Below are positions 1 to 18,732 of a DNA stretch of 64,000 nt, piece after piece. A program made the translations under genes and the position numbers. The notes under the pieces were generated by a model that searched no databases, was not told the origin of the DNA, and worked only from the letters and a program-made list of their open reading frames with translations. How positions within the stretch are numbered: the first letter of the stretch is position 1; the number at the start of each line of letters is the position of its first letter. The DNA is from Rhynchonema sp. JSB1_4 (Eukaryota; Nematoda; Chromadorea; Monhysterida; Xyalidae), in the NCBI GenBank assembly GCA_030248065.1, contig JASAMV010006274.1:1-64000 (forward strand), in the 5' to 3' direction.

Positions 1-370
1 CGCTTGTGCCTCAATTAAGTCGCATCGGAAACACTTGTGTAACAATATTAGTGCAACTGTGCGTTGAGCCTTACAATCTTCTAGCTCCTTCGATGGACCC
101 TTTATAGCACGTTATGTATAAGTGCTTCGCGCCTACGGTGTGCTGAAACTGATTGGTATATCCTGTGCTTTTTGATCTATCATGGGCCCTTGTACCCCTG
201 TTGTCTGCTTGGTACAGACCCAAACCTCAAAAAACTGCCGCAACCTTTCCCAAGTCACCACAGCGCAAATTTGGCTGCTTTTGTCAACGAACAAAAAGAA
301 AAGTTGACATGTTTTTGATTTTCTCTTTCTGCGTTCGTCACACAGAGTATGCAACCCTTCCCTTGCTCAC

Positions 371-3300
371 AGTATCAGTCTCTTCATCCGTCATTCCAAA
401 CGCCTGTTGCTGTCCACTTTGGCGTTGTGCACCAGCGCCAACATTAGCAGCCGGTTGCAGTTCATTAGCGAGTGACTGTTGTTGTTGTTGTTGTTGTTGT
501 TGATTGGCAGCACTGTTGCGCTGTGGTAGGACGGTGGCCACTTTGTTGTTGTTGGCCGCTGCTCGTTGACCGTCCAAAAGCAGCAGTTCGTTGCTCAGGG
601 GCATCACGTCACCTGTAACATAGAACTACATAAACGCACTCTGGCGTCATTAATTTCAGCTTTAGTGTTCTGTGTTCTCTGTTCTGTGATGGAACATGTT
701 CGCATGCCGGTATGATCGCAATGGTTTTTCGTCGGAAGGTGTGCTATAATGTCCTTTGTCTTTGTTGTACTGCTCGTTACACATGTAGATGCCTATGTAT
801 AGTCCGTCCATCAGCTCATGTCACTTTGTGATGCTGCTGGCTGACTAGTTTCCTTCCTCCACGCAGGGTTGAAAAAAAAATTTTTTTTATTAACGAGCTT
901 TTTTTTTTTTTAAAAAAAATTTTTTTTTGATTTTTTTTGACGAAAATTTTTTTTATTAGAAAAAGTGTTGCAAACGACGTTTCAGGATAAATGAAATCGA
1001 TGCAACATATTTTCAAAAATTGAAAAATTTTCGCCTGAGACCCAACTTGTGTGGTGACACCCGGTAGCATTGTGCAGATTCTATGGAATCCTACCAGTCT
1101 GAGGTTGATGTTCACTAACGATGTACTCTAATGTATGGTAGCATGCCGTACAATGTATTTTAATGCATCTAATGCCGTATATCTGATATACGAGCATCAA
1201 AATATCGATTACAGCCCAAATCTTGCGCGTCAGATCGACTTTGCGCGCCCGGTTTTGCACCAGACCTATGTATATACATGTGTAGTAGCATGCAGTGGTA
1301 CATTATCGGTGCCACATCACTATAAAAGACCAGCCCCGCGCATCCCTGTACGGATTTGGGGACAATACAGGGCGCCGCAGGCGCGATTTTGGAAAAATTG
1401 TCCCGTCCACAGAAAAAAAGTGCCAATTTTTTGCCTCGAAAAAGGCCATTTTTGGAGATTTCAGCCCATTTTGGGCAACTTTTTTTATTAAAAAAAAGCA
1501 AAATCTGAGTTTCAAAAAAAAAATTTTTTTTTTAAAAAAAAATTTTTTAATTAACCACTTTTTTTTGAAACAACCCTGCCTCCACGTTCTAATGAAAGAG
1601 AAATTGAGATTCCGAAAAAAATTATTTTTGCTCCTATGTAAATTGTGATTTTTTTATGAAATCGACGTGTTTTATCCATTTTAATTTTATTTTATTTTAA
1701 ATTTGATCGAATTCAATCTTTTTGACTTATTCTATCATTTTTTCAGTTTTTTTTGTAAAATCGGTCACACTCAATTTCTCCCTCATTAGAACGTGGAGGA
1801 AGGGAATAAGCCAGCCAGCAGCAACACAAAGTGACATGAGCTGATGGACGGACTATACATAGTCGCTAAAAATACATACTTGTTTCCGGGTAAACTCACC
1901 GTTGATGAGTGCTGCACGAAAGCTTTGTTGGTTTACTAGTAGCGAGCTCCGTATGCTTGGCAGTGTCTTGGCCACGGCCTCAATTGGCTCATGTTAACAA
2001 TCAAGGCGAACTGCAGGCGATGCTGTGAACTCCAGGCCTGTGCTGATCTACTGTATGGTGTGTTTCAGGCCAGATGTAAGGGGGTACTAAGGGAAAATGG
2101 TTTAGCGAGCGCGTTATTGCCCCTTAATAGTTGAAAATGGCTATATCGGTCTTACGAATCACGATATGCAAAACTGACTGACCCGAAATTCTGATTCCGC
2201 ACTCAAAAACCTCCCACCACGGGAAATCAATTTTGAGCCATATCGGTGAAATGACCGCAAACAATGGCATAACCCATTTAAATAAGCTTAGAAGGATCAC
2301 GTGATCAACTAGACACATGATTCAGATGCCCAGATTCAAATTACAATTTGGATTCAATTTTCAGCCAAATCCATCTTCCGATCCATTTTGCCTTTGGCTG
2401 CCCCCTCTACAGGTTGGATTTGGCCCTAGAAACACCCTGGATGAGCACAGGCCTGGTGAACAAATGCTGCTCCACTAACCATCTCCATCGTCCTCCACAA
2501 TCATCATTGATGGATCAATTGGTTGACCATCGTCACTCGTCGGATGCGCCACTAGACCGGATTGACTGTAATTTTACACATTATTGTGCTTTTCAGACCA
2601 ACGATCACGAAAAGCTGGTTGTGTTGTAACATTGCGTCATCAAAAATGCCGTGTTATTGTGACAATCAGTTTTGAACATTCAACTTCTGCTGCTGTGACA
2701 TACGTACAACGTTCATAGGTATCGTAACATAAGTATTGTGCGACGGTTCAGGCCCGGCCATTCCGGCCCGACCGATACAGGCCCGGCTGGAGCCTAAGCC
2801 TAAGCCTATAAATGGGTCAGATATGCTGGGCCTGAGTCGGCCGGGCCTGAAAAGTCGAGGAATATAACATAAGATAAAGATCAACAGCGGTAATACAACG
2901 TCAACGGTGACTCACACGCCAAGCTCATCAGCCAACGACATGGACTGATTCAGATCCCTATCGACACGTTGTGTTGCCGAGATTTCATCTCTCTCATCTT
3001 GCAACATCTTGTTGCGCTCTCTGAAGCAGGCATTAGTACATAAGCTGACTTGATGAGAATGTTTCAGTTAATCTTAAATGTGGTCTGGGGACAATGAGTA
3101 TAGTCCGTCCGTCAGCTCATGGCACTTTTGTTTGGGAGGTTCAGGTTCCGTTGTGAAACATTGCTCCTGCGCGCAAGTCAGAGAAAACGGCTCACAAAAA
3201 TAAAATAAAAGCCGATTTCTCTTTCTTTTCTTTTTTCGTAAGCCAACCGGAACCTGGAACAGCTGGTTTAAAAAGTGTCATGATCGATGGACTATACTGC

Positions 3301-6300
3301 CATTCACCTGAGCGTGTCGAGCGCGTTCACGAGTCCTTCACGTTCGCTGGCAATGTTCTGCGACACCCTGAATCGTATTTCAGAGTTGTGTAAAGCGATA
3401 ACCCTTTGTTTAATATGTATGTGCAACCAGTTTTGACAAGTTTAGCGTCTGAAAATGTTCCAAAAAAGGTGGTCGCTCGGTGCTTAGAATTACTTGAATG
3501 TCTGTTTAGCGCGTTCGCGTTTCTCCTGCAACGCCTTCTGCCGCATGATCTCCAACTGTTCCTTGTACTCTTCGTACGATCGTCTCGTTCCTTCCAACTC
3601 GCGTTCCATCTTCTTCTTCTCTTTCATGAATGCTTCGCGTTCCTAGAAGAGCTTTTATTTTGACGGATTCTCAGACAACTCGTTGCGGGTGTGTCGAACG
3701 AAATAGGCGCTGCAGTGTGCGTTATTCAAACGAGCCAGAAAAAAGGAAAAGCAGATACAGACAAACTTTAAATTAGATAAATGCACGAACTTTTTGAAGA
3801 GCGTCGTTCTCCTGTTCAGTCGCCGCCTTGACGTTGTCAAGATTCTTCAGTTTCGCTTCCAGCTAAATATCGAGAAATAAAAATCACTTGATATTTTTTG
3901 CTTGCCAAAGCACTGTGAGCTTACCTCAGCGTGTCGTTTCAGAATCTCCTGCACTTGACCGTCTCTTTCCATAATCTGACGCTCCAGTTCCTCCCTCTGT
4001 TTTTCGGCTTTCTCACGTTCCTGAAACGTTTCAGTTTTAATAGTAGGAACGTGATTTAGGCCAACATCTTTCACAATTTCGACAAAGGCCTAAGTGTGGT
4101 TTTTTGCACTAGAATAACCAGAGGTCGAACCTCTTTGGCCACTCTCTCCTTCTCTTCCTTGATCTGAACCTCCATCTCCTCATAGAGCTTCTTGATCTGG
4201 AATGCAAATAAATTTGAACGCACGTAAAATTTTGCCCTCCACAAAACACAAAACTTGTCAAAAGAGATTGCATTGAAGGCAATAATGTGGTCACTAACCT
4301 GTTCCTCGTGCGACTGTGTTCGCTGATCGATTGCGGTCTCCATTTGAGCGAATTCGTCTTTCTTTTTGCGCAGTTCACGTGAGACCTGGTCATTCAATAT
4401 CGGGCAAGTAGCCTTTAAAACGATTGTAGTTCTTTTAATCATTGTGAAAGACTTATAGGCTCACCTGCGACAAGAAGCCCTCGAAGTGCGTGAGGACGTC
4501 CGGATCATCGTTGCGCAGTTTCGACCACATTTCTTTCACCGTGTCCTGGCTGTGTAAGTTGAATGAATAAGCCGATGTTACTGTATCACTTGAACCATAC
4601 CTCTGAAGACCTCATGCGTACAACCAGAGAGTTTAGTGTACTTTACACAAAGCCATGATACTGAACTGATGTGTACTACACGGTATAATATTCCGGTTTC
4701 GATGTGTTTTTTAAATAAGCAAAAATAATCGGGCAGACTGACGGCCTGTTCGGAATGTGTTTGTACCAGTGGGATCCTATTTGGACATATTTAATCAAAA
4801 GTTTACAAAACCAACTCGTGTATGACATCCTTGGCGCCAATTCTGTCCATCAACTCATCAAAGTGTTCCTGTTCCGCCGTCTCATTCTCTTTCGCTCCGT
4901 GAAGTTCATCAGCCAAACTGCCAATCTCCGGCTCCGGTCCTTCCGAGTCGAAATCGATCGGGATTTGCAGACCGATGAAGGCACCTGAATGTTTTGTTGT
5001 ACAAAGTGGTTATCGGAATTTTTAACGCGCTAAAAAGGGCCCGAATGCTGAAATACAAACAAGTGTTGAATCTGGATATATTTCACAGAGTCACCGTCCC
5101 GCCCGATAGGTCATTCTCAAATTAACAGGGACAGCTTGCTGAAGACAAGATGAGACCGCGACAAAAGTGGCAAAAAAGTGCCCAGGCATATGTTAACTTT
5201 TATTTCGTGATCCATACAAGCAAATATGTATATTTTCGGGGGTTGTGCTCGGATCTATCGGGCCAAGTCCGACAACGAGTCAAACTGATCAGGTCTGAGC
5301 CGTAAATTTCTGGCGGCTGCAGCAAATATTTGGGCACAAAAGAAAGAAATCCTAAACAGGAAAAGCCTAAGCCTGAATGAGCCATTCGTGGGGGTACGGT
5401 GTACCAACGTACCGAATCCCCGCACAAATTCGTCCATCGTCAAGTACCCATTGTGGTCCTGATCCAAGCTATCGAACACCTCCTCAAGTTGGTCGGGAGA
5501 GAGACCGGGCATCTCATTCTTCAGCCGCTGCATGTCGCGTTTGATTATGAAACCTGCGTATGCGTTATTTGATTAAAGGGCTGGTGGAATGCATTGAAAT
5601 GTGTGTATCGGACAACTTTTCCTTGTTTATTCGTGTTAATTTATGTTTGTTGGTGTAGTGTTCATCCTAACCGGTATGGTGTGCCACACGTGTCAGCTAC
5701 TTTTCTGTACAGTCATTTATCAGACAGTGAAATTCCCCGAAAAATCGAAAAATCAAGAAAGGGGACCATTTTGAAAAATTTGGAATGGTGTCACAGAGCC
5801 ATGCTTGTTTTTATTCTTCAGGCGTCTATGCTCCTCCTGAGGAGTGATGTGTATAGGTGCTAAAAGACAAATTGATCTCAGAATGCGGTAAAATGAACGG
5901 TAAAGTGACTGAACAGAACCCGGTGCACTGCCTGACAGAAAGCATGATCAGAGCTGGCATAATGATGCTAAGCAACATGGTTCATTCCCTATATATTGAT
6001 GTACTATGCACAAATAGCAAGCCTGTACTGATCTATGGCGTTTTTTCGGCCAAATCCAGCCTGTAGTACCATGGAGACATGGTTTAGAAAACTGGTCCCA
6101 AATTAATGGTAATTTGGGTCCGGGTATCCGAACTCGGTGTTCATTTGGTCGCGCAAAAAATACTGAAGTGCTTAGGGCCCAGGCATCATTTCTGGTCATC
6201 TCACCGATTTGGCTCAAAATTGATATCTAGGGGCTTGTTTGGGTGCGGAATCAGAGTTTTCGGGTGAGCTATTGCATGACAGCTCTGACGAGCCCACTAC

Positions 6301-6797
6301 CGGCCCTTTAATTGTTAAAGATGTCTTATATCGGTCTTATGAATGGTGATACACTGACGAAAAGTAACCGCCGAAATTTTGGTCAAACAAACCCAAACAA
6401 ACCCCGGGATACCAATTTTGAGCAAATCGATTAGATGACCTCAAATGGTGCATGGGCCTTTTAAGCACCTTTGTACTTGGTCACGTGACCAAATGGACAC
6501 CGGATTCGGATACCCCGACCCAAATTAGGTTTTGGAACCACTTTTCATCCAAACAAATTTTCTGACCAGTTTTTCCCTTGGTCCTCCTCCTTTACAGGTT
6601 GCCGTTGGCCAAAAACGCCACAGATTCTTCACAGGCCTGTTACATATTTATACCTTTGTCTTCGGCATCGCAAACAGCAAACAGTTCCTTGGCCTTCTCC
6701 AGCGCAGCCTGGCCCATTTCCGTGTTGTCTAAGCTGCTTTCTGTTTCCAGCATTTCCGCTATGCGTTTTTCAAAAGGTGATGAATCATTAATGGATG
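371..6797 (-). CDS. CRACR2A/EFCAB4-like EF-hand and coiled-coil protein (13 exons, both ends open)
   Basis: In vertebrates CRACR2A is a cytosolic Ca2+ sensor that regulates ORAI/STIM store-operated channels and vesicle traffic. Exons read on the minus strand: 6797-6654, 5553-5413, 4984-4816, 4549-4465, 4385-4299, 4196-4131, 4020-3925, 3862-3791, 3642-3494, 3367-3308, 3020-2916, 2565-2480, 612-371; all junction phases agree. The first two exons give the paired EF-hands ([13 protein letters not shown] joined to [10 protein letters not shown], then the loop [13 protein letters not shown]). Exon 3 carries [15 protein letters not shown] and exon 4 HFEGFLSQ, both characteristic of CRACR2A. Exons 5-11 are a Lys/Glu-rich coiled coil ([18 protein letters not shown]). 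The last two exons are less certain: an acidic linker, then a low-complexity part with nine Gln. The first EF-hand exon begins in phase 1, so an upstream start exon is missing. No Rab GTPase domain of the long isoform is visible. Identity of the EF-hand/coiled-coil core is firm; the 3' end is inferred. Confidence 0.85.
798..1857. mobile_element. TAGTCC-family MITE, interrupted by a hAT MITE
   Basis: The termini are inverted repeats beginning TATAGTCCGTCCATCAGCTC and ending with its complement at about 1857. The interior matches intact ~330-bp copies at 10995-11326 and 37815-38146 (TGTTGCTGCTGGCTG, CCTTCCTCCACGTTC). It is split by the separate element at 864-1578. It lies between the last two predicted exons of the CRACR2A-like gene. 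No ORF. Confidence 0.8.
864..1578. mobile_element. hAT-type MITE nested in the TAGTCC MITE
   Basis: Starts CAGGGTTGAAAA and ends TTGAAACAACCCTG, flanked by a perfect 8-bp target duplication CCTCCACG at 856-863 and 1579-1586, as expected for hAT transposition. The interior is mostly A and T homopolymer runs with no transposase. A second copy of its 5' part is at about 18312-18545. Confidence 0.85.
2033..2455. mobile_element. hAT-type MITE (CAGGCCTGTGC termini) next to an exon donor
   Basis: Terminal inverted repeats CAGGCCTGTGCTGATC and its complement GAGCACAGGCCTG. The flanking octamers GTGAACTC (2025-2032) and GTGAACAA (2456-2463) match at 6 of 8 positions, consistent with an aged hAT duplication. 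On the minus strand its edge lies 24 nt inside the intron that follows the predicted CRACR2A-like exon 2565-2480. A related copy occupies 6019-6642. Confidence 0.75.
2735..2862. repeat. GC-rich CAGGCCCGG repeat with TTAGGC-like core
   Basis: Repeated CAGGCCCGGC blocks on both strands surround a short AGCCTAAGCCTAAGCCTA run. A closely similar copy is at about 33345-33490. Probably a small non-autonomous inverted-repeat element; clear termini and target duplication were not resolved. Confidence 0.5.
3099..3296. mobile_element. TAGTCC-family MITE, second interior type
   Basis: Bounded by TATAGTCCGTCCGTCAGCTC and the complement ending GATGGACTATA. It shares the terminal repeat of the 798-1857 element but has a different interior (GGAGGTTCAGGTTCCG, CTTACG-type flank), like the copy at 43532-43762. 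It fills most of the intron between CRACR2A-like exons 3367-3308 and 3020-2916; its edge is about 11 nt from the donor at 3307. Confidence 0.75.
6019..6642. mobile_element. CAGGCCTGT-type inverted-repeat element in CRACR2A-like intron
   Basis: The left end AAGCCTGTACTGATCTATGG and the right-end complement CAGGCCTGTGAAGAATC extend into matching ~55-bp inverted repeats sharing TGGCGTTTTT and GGCCAA. The ends resemble the hAT MITE at 2033-2455. No convincing 8-bp duplication. The right edge sits 10-14 nt from the donor GT of exon 6797-6654. Confidence 0.6.
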
Positions 6798-6799
6798 CT

Positions 6800-9700
6800 G
6801 AAACTTGAGATTTTACACTTTTGCAAAAATAGTTGAATGAAAGACAGCAATATCGCGCGAACAAATTATGATGGCACAGTACTAGCTAGACAAAGTAGGG
6901 CCAAGCACATTATGTTTCTCACAAAAAAACTCATACTCAAACTCATGTCTGGGTGCAAGAAAACTATTGTGTATCATCTAAATAGTGTAGAAAGCGGTTC
7001 AATTGTAAAGTAGTATTCCTGCCCAGTATGTACTGTAGGTGTATAGTACCACAACAACATCAGAAATGAAAAGCCCTGATAGAGACACCAGAACATGCCA
7101 CAGATGTGGTAGGTATACTCTCTCAGTGTGACGAATCCTATACCAATAAAATATATAATAATGTTCTTGAAAAATAACAAAAAAAATGAGAACATTGACC
7201 AAAACTAGCTGGCTAAATATCGAATCCGCCGAAAACATATACCTGTGCAAGCGGCTATGTGAATACAAACTGGCAATACAGCCTTGCTGTTCTGTGCATG
7301 TGCAAGCATCCGTTTCAGAAATATACAGTATTTCGGAGAAGCAGAGCAAAAGCAAGCAGGTGTGCACGCATAAAAACGTCAGCGCGAATGTTGCACACAG
7401 GGTGGTATGCAATGTTGTTGTGCATTTCGGTAATTGGACCCCGATGCTGTCAAACAAAATTTCTGGCATTGGCGTTAATCGCCGTGTGTCCAGAAGCTTT
7501 TTCGAAGATGTTTTTTTTCTAATTCTGCTTAATATGTGTCCACATGTCTTGTGTGTGAATATCCTTATGTTTGGGGTTTCTATCTTGTAGGACAGTGAAT
7601 CCACGCACGATATGTTTCATAATGCATCGCGCAACACCCATGCATATCGTTTTATGCGCACCGCACTAAGGTATCATGGATAAAGTGGATGTACTAAATC
7701 ATGATGAACTGGTGTACGGGATGGAACTGTCGGTTTGTCTTCCTTACCTGTTGTTTCGTGCTGTGCAGTGCAGAGACAAGACCATCAGCTTGTGTTTATT
7801 CGCTTGGTATTCGCTGTCCACATGTGGTCGTAACGTAACACATGCTTCAAATTGACAAGAGGCTTGGCTGTGCTTTGTCATATTGTTTGTTGGTACAGTC
7901 TGCCGTGGTTATAATCGACCGGTACCGCTAAATTTACATATGATTGTACCGGTATATCATTTTCTGTCACTGTCATCATTCAGTAAAACGAGCAGATTAC
8001 CTAATCTGATAGCCATCGGTTGTACATGTCAGCGAGCTCTGGTGGAGAGGACATTAATTTAATTGCACTAAATTATTATAAAAACAAAAGGCGAAACGCG
8101 AAAAAGGTGGACAAGGAACATAGACCGTATGAGTATTAAGCAACAAGGGATTTCCCACCCATTCCTGGTGCTTCAACGCACCACAAAGTTTTGTTGCAGA
8201 TTAGCCCAAGCACATGGCAGTCTTGGCCGTTTATTATGAAATGTTGCCCCGAGCAGCCGAAAACAACAAAGTACACACACGCATAGGTCGTCGGGGGGCG
8301 GTTATTTTCGTGAAAAAGTGACGCCACACATCATCTGGCATCGAAGGCCATATTTTGTCCTCTATTGTGCAGGATGGAGTAACGACGCGTGAATAGATTA
8401 TTGTGGACGATTCGAACAACTTGGCTGAGCACTTTATACCATGTGACTGGTGACGTGACATTTTGATCCGATTTTAGCACCTTGTTTATCTTAATACCAC
8501 GGGTTTTCACAGCACCTGGGCTGCATTTAAAACCAAAATCATGTATCTCACCAGGCGACGTGCATGGACAAAATTTACTTATGATGTTTCATTTTTCTGA
8601 ATCCGCAATAACAAATGTTTTTTTTTCAAAATCTTTTTTCCTTCAACGGTCCTTGGCCCAGCGAATGTGGGATTCTTTCCCAGGTAGAAATGGCCATCAC
8701 AAGGTCAAATGAACGTGAGAAAGAAACGCTAAGTTGGGGGACTTCGGATCAATTTCAACTTCGATTGACTTTTCACGAACGAAATTTGATTTTCGATTTT
8801 CAATGTCAGATCGAAATCTCAAAATTATGCAATTTTCGATCCCCGATCGAAATTCTCAAAAAATCAGTCAATTCTTCGATCGCAAAACGTTAGCTGCAAG
8901 TTTGAATCACCACCACACTCGTGTGTTTATGCATGCATAAAGTGGCCGATTGCCCTGCGGGCCAGTTTGGCAATGCAGATCAATCGAAGTCAAAACGACC
9001 AACTCCACCTTTCGGGACAGTTTACTGATTGAAAAAAAGATTATTGAAAATTATTAAAAAATTGATCATTCTCGACTGAGTTTCAATCGATGTTCGAACG
9101 AGATTCGTGTCGGTCTCGAAGTCGAATCTCAGTTTCGAGTCGCCTGGATGGGGCTTCCTGGCTGGAGCCTGAGCCTTTCAAGGGAACCCTTTTGGGTGGC
9201 GGGGATCACTTCTAAAAAGCACACTTGTTTTTCTCAGACACGCCAAAGCTTTCATTGCATTGTACACCAACACGACGATCGAAAATATGCATACCACAAC
9301 GGTCACAAAGTGCGTTCGTGTGCTATCTTTAATCATAAATAACTACATGTATTGCGCGCATTTTAAAACGTGCGCTGCGTGAAACATCATCGGTAAAAAG
9401 GAGGCATGCATAAAACTGCTGATATTGCCTGTCAAAACGATCATTCTCAGGGCACATTATCGTGTGCGTGCCAGGTTTGTAGCTGCGGCAGATTGTTTAT
9501 TTTAAACGTTAAATATTAATTTCACACTATAGTTGTATACCTCCAGCTGTCGCCCATCTGAAATGACAGGCACGACATTATGGTTATTGTGACAATTGTT
9601 ATATATGTCGTTTCAGTTGACGGGTTGCATTGGTCGTGACAGCTGCGACGTTATAAAACCGGTTTTTCGGGGCAACGCTCACGGGTTCAGGTTCTCACCT

Positions 9701-9828
9701 ACATATGTAGCGTTGCACCTTTGCTGAGCCCGGCTGTGTGTGTCGCCATATATAATGCTATGCGCTGATATCAGTTCATGTAGACACTGGAAGTTTCGCA
9801 CAGGCGCCGCTTGCTGTCTGGCTAATGG
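6800..9828. other. Gene-free stretch
   Basis: No ORF here has coding character or recognisable similarity, although the missing first exon or exons of the CRACR2A-like gene could lie here. The 201-aa minus frame at 6999-7604 is hydrophobic but has no homologous motif and overlaps an equally long plus frame. 8740-9120 holds several inverted GATCGAAATTCTC-like words, possibly an eroded element. Confidence 0.4.
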
Positions 9829-10010
9829 GTGGAATTCACAAAACAAAGTCAAGCACACCGTCAAAGTTCACCGTCAAACTCAAAGTCACGTGTAAGCTGA
9901 CAGTGAACGTTCACGAGTTCATCGTCAAATTCAAAGTCAAGCTCAACGTTACGCTCGCACTGGCACAGGACAATGTTTCACTGAAAGACAATGCTGGGGC
10001 TGCACAGCTG

Positions 10011-10745
10011 TATAATCCAACCACGAGCTCATGAGACGATTCTTTTTAAAGCCTGTTTGGCCAAATTCAATAACGCACCGATTACACGGGTTTTTGCAAG
10101 CAAAAGAAAGAGGTTGGGCCGAGAGAGACAGCGTAGTTCCTGGTCCGGCGGGGAAATTAGTGTACCTCCCTACTTTTTTCGGAGGGGAAATTAGTGTACC
10201 TCCCTGGGGGGAAGGGGGAGGGAAGACCCAAAATCAGGAAAAAGTCACTTTTTGAGGTAGAAAATTTGACCTATTTTTACCCCTTTTTGGAAAAAATTCT
10301 TCATAAAAAAGGTATTTTGGCGACTTTTGAGAACATTGACCTAAAAACACACATTTTAGGCCTAAAAATGCCCATTTTAGGCCTAAAAAGGTCATTTTAG
10401 GCAAAAATTGGGAAAATTAGTGTACTGGTGTACCTTGGTCGGGGAAATTAGTGTACCTTAGGGGGGTCCCCCCTCCCCCCAGGAACTACACTGGAGAGAG
10501 ATGATGACAAATTCCAGCTGACTGACCTCAATTTGTTGCGTGCTTACGCGAACAGCAACGTTGTTCAACACACAAACGTTTTGGGAGTCAAAAGGGAATT
10601 TACGCACCGAGGTGGAGAGCGTGCTTTTTAAAAATACATGCGTTTCTCTTTCTTTCATTTCCGAAGTACGTGGAACCGGAACATTATTGAATCCCTACAA
10701 GTCAACTTCAAAATAAGTCGTCTCATGAGTTCGTGGCTGGACTGG
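10011..10745. mobile_element. TAGTCC-family MITE, third interior type (GAGACGA)
   Basis: Begins TATAATCCAACCACGAGCTC and ends GAGTTCGTGGCTGGACT. The interior CAATTTGTTGCGTGCTTACG and TACGCACCGAGGTGGA matches copies at 39342-39699 and about 63048-63351. Inserted into the element at 9830-10985 and interrupted by the one at 10134-10489. Confidence 0.75.
10134..10489. mobile_element. Innermost nested element with TAGTTCCTGG termini
   Basis: Inverted ends TAGTTCCTGG and CCAGGAACTA. Other copies of the host MITE lack this segment. The interior repeats GGGGAAATTAGTGTACCT four times and has two CATTTTAGGCCTAAAAA-type palindromic words. No ORF. Confidence 0.65.
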
Positions 10746-10994
10746 AGTGTGTTGCTGCCACAGCATAACCAGCGCTGTAATCATAACGTTGTGAAGAGGC
10801 TAGTTTGGTTGGCCAACAGTTTTTTCCATTCCCATTGCACGCCTGACGTTGAACTTAACGGTGAACTTGACAGCGAACTTGACGGTGAGCTCGACAGTGA
10901 ACTCGTGAAAGTTTGCCGCCATTTTTCACGTAACTTTGAGTTAAGACGGTGAACTTTTACTTTGTTTTGTGAATTTCACGCTACGTGTAACTAG

Positions 10995-11326
10995 TATAGT
11001 CCGTCCACCAGCTCATGGCACTTTGTGTTGCTGCTGGCCGACTTGTTCCCTTCCTCCACGTTCTAATGAAAGAGAAATTGAGTTTCCGAAAAAAATTATT
11101 TTTGCTCCTAAAATGCTGTTTTTATGAAATCGACGTGTTTTATAGATTTTAATTTAATTTAATTTTAAATTTGATCGAATTCAATCGTTTTCGACACATT
11201 TTACTATTTTTTTTAAGTTTTTTGCAAAATCGCTCACACTCAATTTATCTTTCATTAGAACGTGGAGGAAGGGACCAAACCAGCCAGCAGCAACACAAAG
11301 TGCCATGAGCTGGTGGACGGACTATA
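10995..11326. mobile_element. Intact TAGTCC-family MITE, 332 bp
   Basis: TATAGTCCGTCCACCAGCTC at the left, its complement at the right, and inner inverted repeats CCTTCCTCCACGTTCTAATG. This is the cleanest copy of the type interrupted at 798-1857. It lies about 210 bp upstream of the start codon of the beta-lactamase-like gene. Confidence 0.8.
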
Positions 11327-11538
11327 CAGCTTGCTGATGTGTACAACACGAAACTTGATACGTACGTTACTATGAGCGTGTGTAGAAGCCTGCAGTGTCG
11401 CAACTTGACCAAATTTAAAACTATAATTCCGTAGTCTGAAAACGATTGATCAAAGTTCAAGCAATTGTTTATGCAGATTCTTTGGCGCTAAATAAAGTGT
11501 TGTGCGGCATATGCGTAAACCGAATTTGTCAATCAACT

Positions 11539-17543
<6,005 letters not shown>

Positions 17544-17760
17544 GCGTAAACGATGTTGTGTGATAATGCATGCATAAACCATTTTGTGGCTATGTACAAT
17601 CGATCAGATATGCATATGGGTGCTTATGAAACGTGCAGATTGCAAGACACAGGCTCTTTATAGGGATTATGTTTCTTTATTGTTTGTGCAATACGTTCAT
17701 CGTCTTCATTGCGGTGTGAGTCGGTCCAAGCGCGCATTTCATCATGATTGCTTCGTGGTT

Positions 17761-18062
17761 TATAAAGGCAGTCTACGGGAGGTTGTCACTCAGCCCCCGA
17801 ATACCGTAACCCACCGTAATTTTGATCTGCAAGGATCGTGTCGAGACCATTTCGTTTTTTATCTATGTTTTGCGTGTTAGCGCCAACACCAACCAACATT
17901 TCGATGTTTTGGTGATCGATGCGCACGATGACAATTTCCAGCTTGCTACCGCTAATACACGTGTCGATGAGCAGTGATCAGCATGGGTCTCGCAACGATC
18001 TCACTTGCGGTGGGTTACTGTATCGGGGGCTGAGTGACAACCTCCGGTAGACTGCCTTTATA
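17761..18062. mobile_element. Palindromic MITE, 302 bp
   Basis: TATAAAGGCAGTCTACGGGA at the left and its near-perfect complement at the right. The arms extend ~55 bp through GTTGTCACTCAGCCCCCG and CCGTAACCCACC. The TATA at each tip would fit a TA duplication. About 220 bp downstream of the beta-lactamase-like stop. Confidence 0.8.
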
Positions 18063-18311
18063 CATATATAGTCCTGCATTTTATTCTGGGAACATTACTT
18101 ACATTACATGTATTACATACATTACAAGACTCAGTACATTACAATTTCTTCGAAATAGAAAGTGCTCCTCGCTCGTGTGATGGAATTGCCGACAAAGTAC
18201 GAAACCCTGACGTTCCGATTTGAAACCATCTCCTTTCATACAGCCTGCCAAAATCATCAGTTTTGGTATTGACGCTCCCACGCGGAACGTTCTGAAATAG
18301 CGATACGCCAG

Positions 18312-18545
18312 CAGGGTTGAAAAAAAATTTTTTATTAACGAGCTTTTTTTAAAAAAAAATTTTTTTTTGGCGAAAATTTTTTTTATTAGAAAAAGTGTTG
18401 CAAACGACGTTTCAGGATAAATGAAATCGATGCAACATATTTTTCAAAAATTGAAAATTTTTCGCCTGAGACCCAACTTGTGTGGTGACACCCGTTAGTA
18501 TTGTGCAGATTCTATGGTCCCCGACCAGTATGAGGTTGATGTACG
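18312..18545. mobile_element. Partial copy of the CAGGGTTGAAAA hAT MITE
   Basis: Closely matches 864-1105, including GTGTTGCAAACGACGTTTCA and CTGAGACCCAACTTGTGTGG, but the 3' half and right terminus are missing. Confidence 0.7.
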
Positions 18546-18732
18546 CGTGTGCTGCGTGTGTACATGGAATGCCGGTGAATGTTTCACTTTCCTAACTGAA
18601 GCAAGTTTGAATTGGCAAAGCACTGAAGCATTCATTCAGAATGGCGTCTGCCTAGCCCGTTCCACACATCCCTGAATGGGACTTATACACTATCGCCATA
18701 TATAATAAACAGACTATATCAGCACCGATATA

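Larger units (their letters stand above)
9830..10985. mobile_element. Outer inverted-repeat element of a three-level nest
   Basis: Left end GGAATTCACAAAACAAAGTC and right end the complement of GTGAAATTCACAAAACAAAG. Next to each end is an array of AGTTCACCGTCAA-like words in opposite orientation. The element is split by the TAGTCC-family element at 10011-10745, which is itself split at 10134-10489. No transposase. Confidence 0.65.

Noticed and set aside
6999..7604. 201-aa hydrophobic minus ORF
   Set aside because: No motif or homology, overlapped by comparably long frames on the opposite strand, no splice support.
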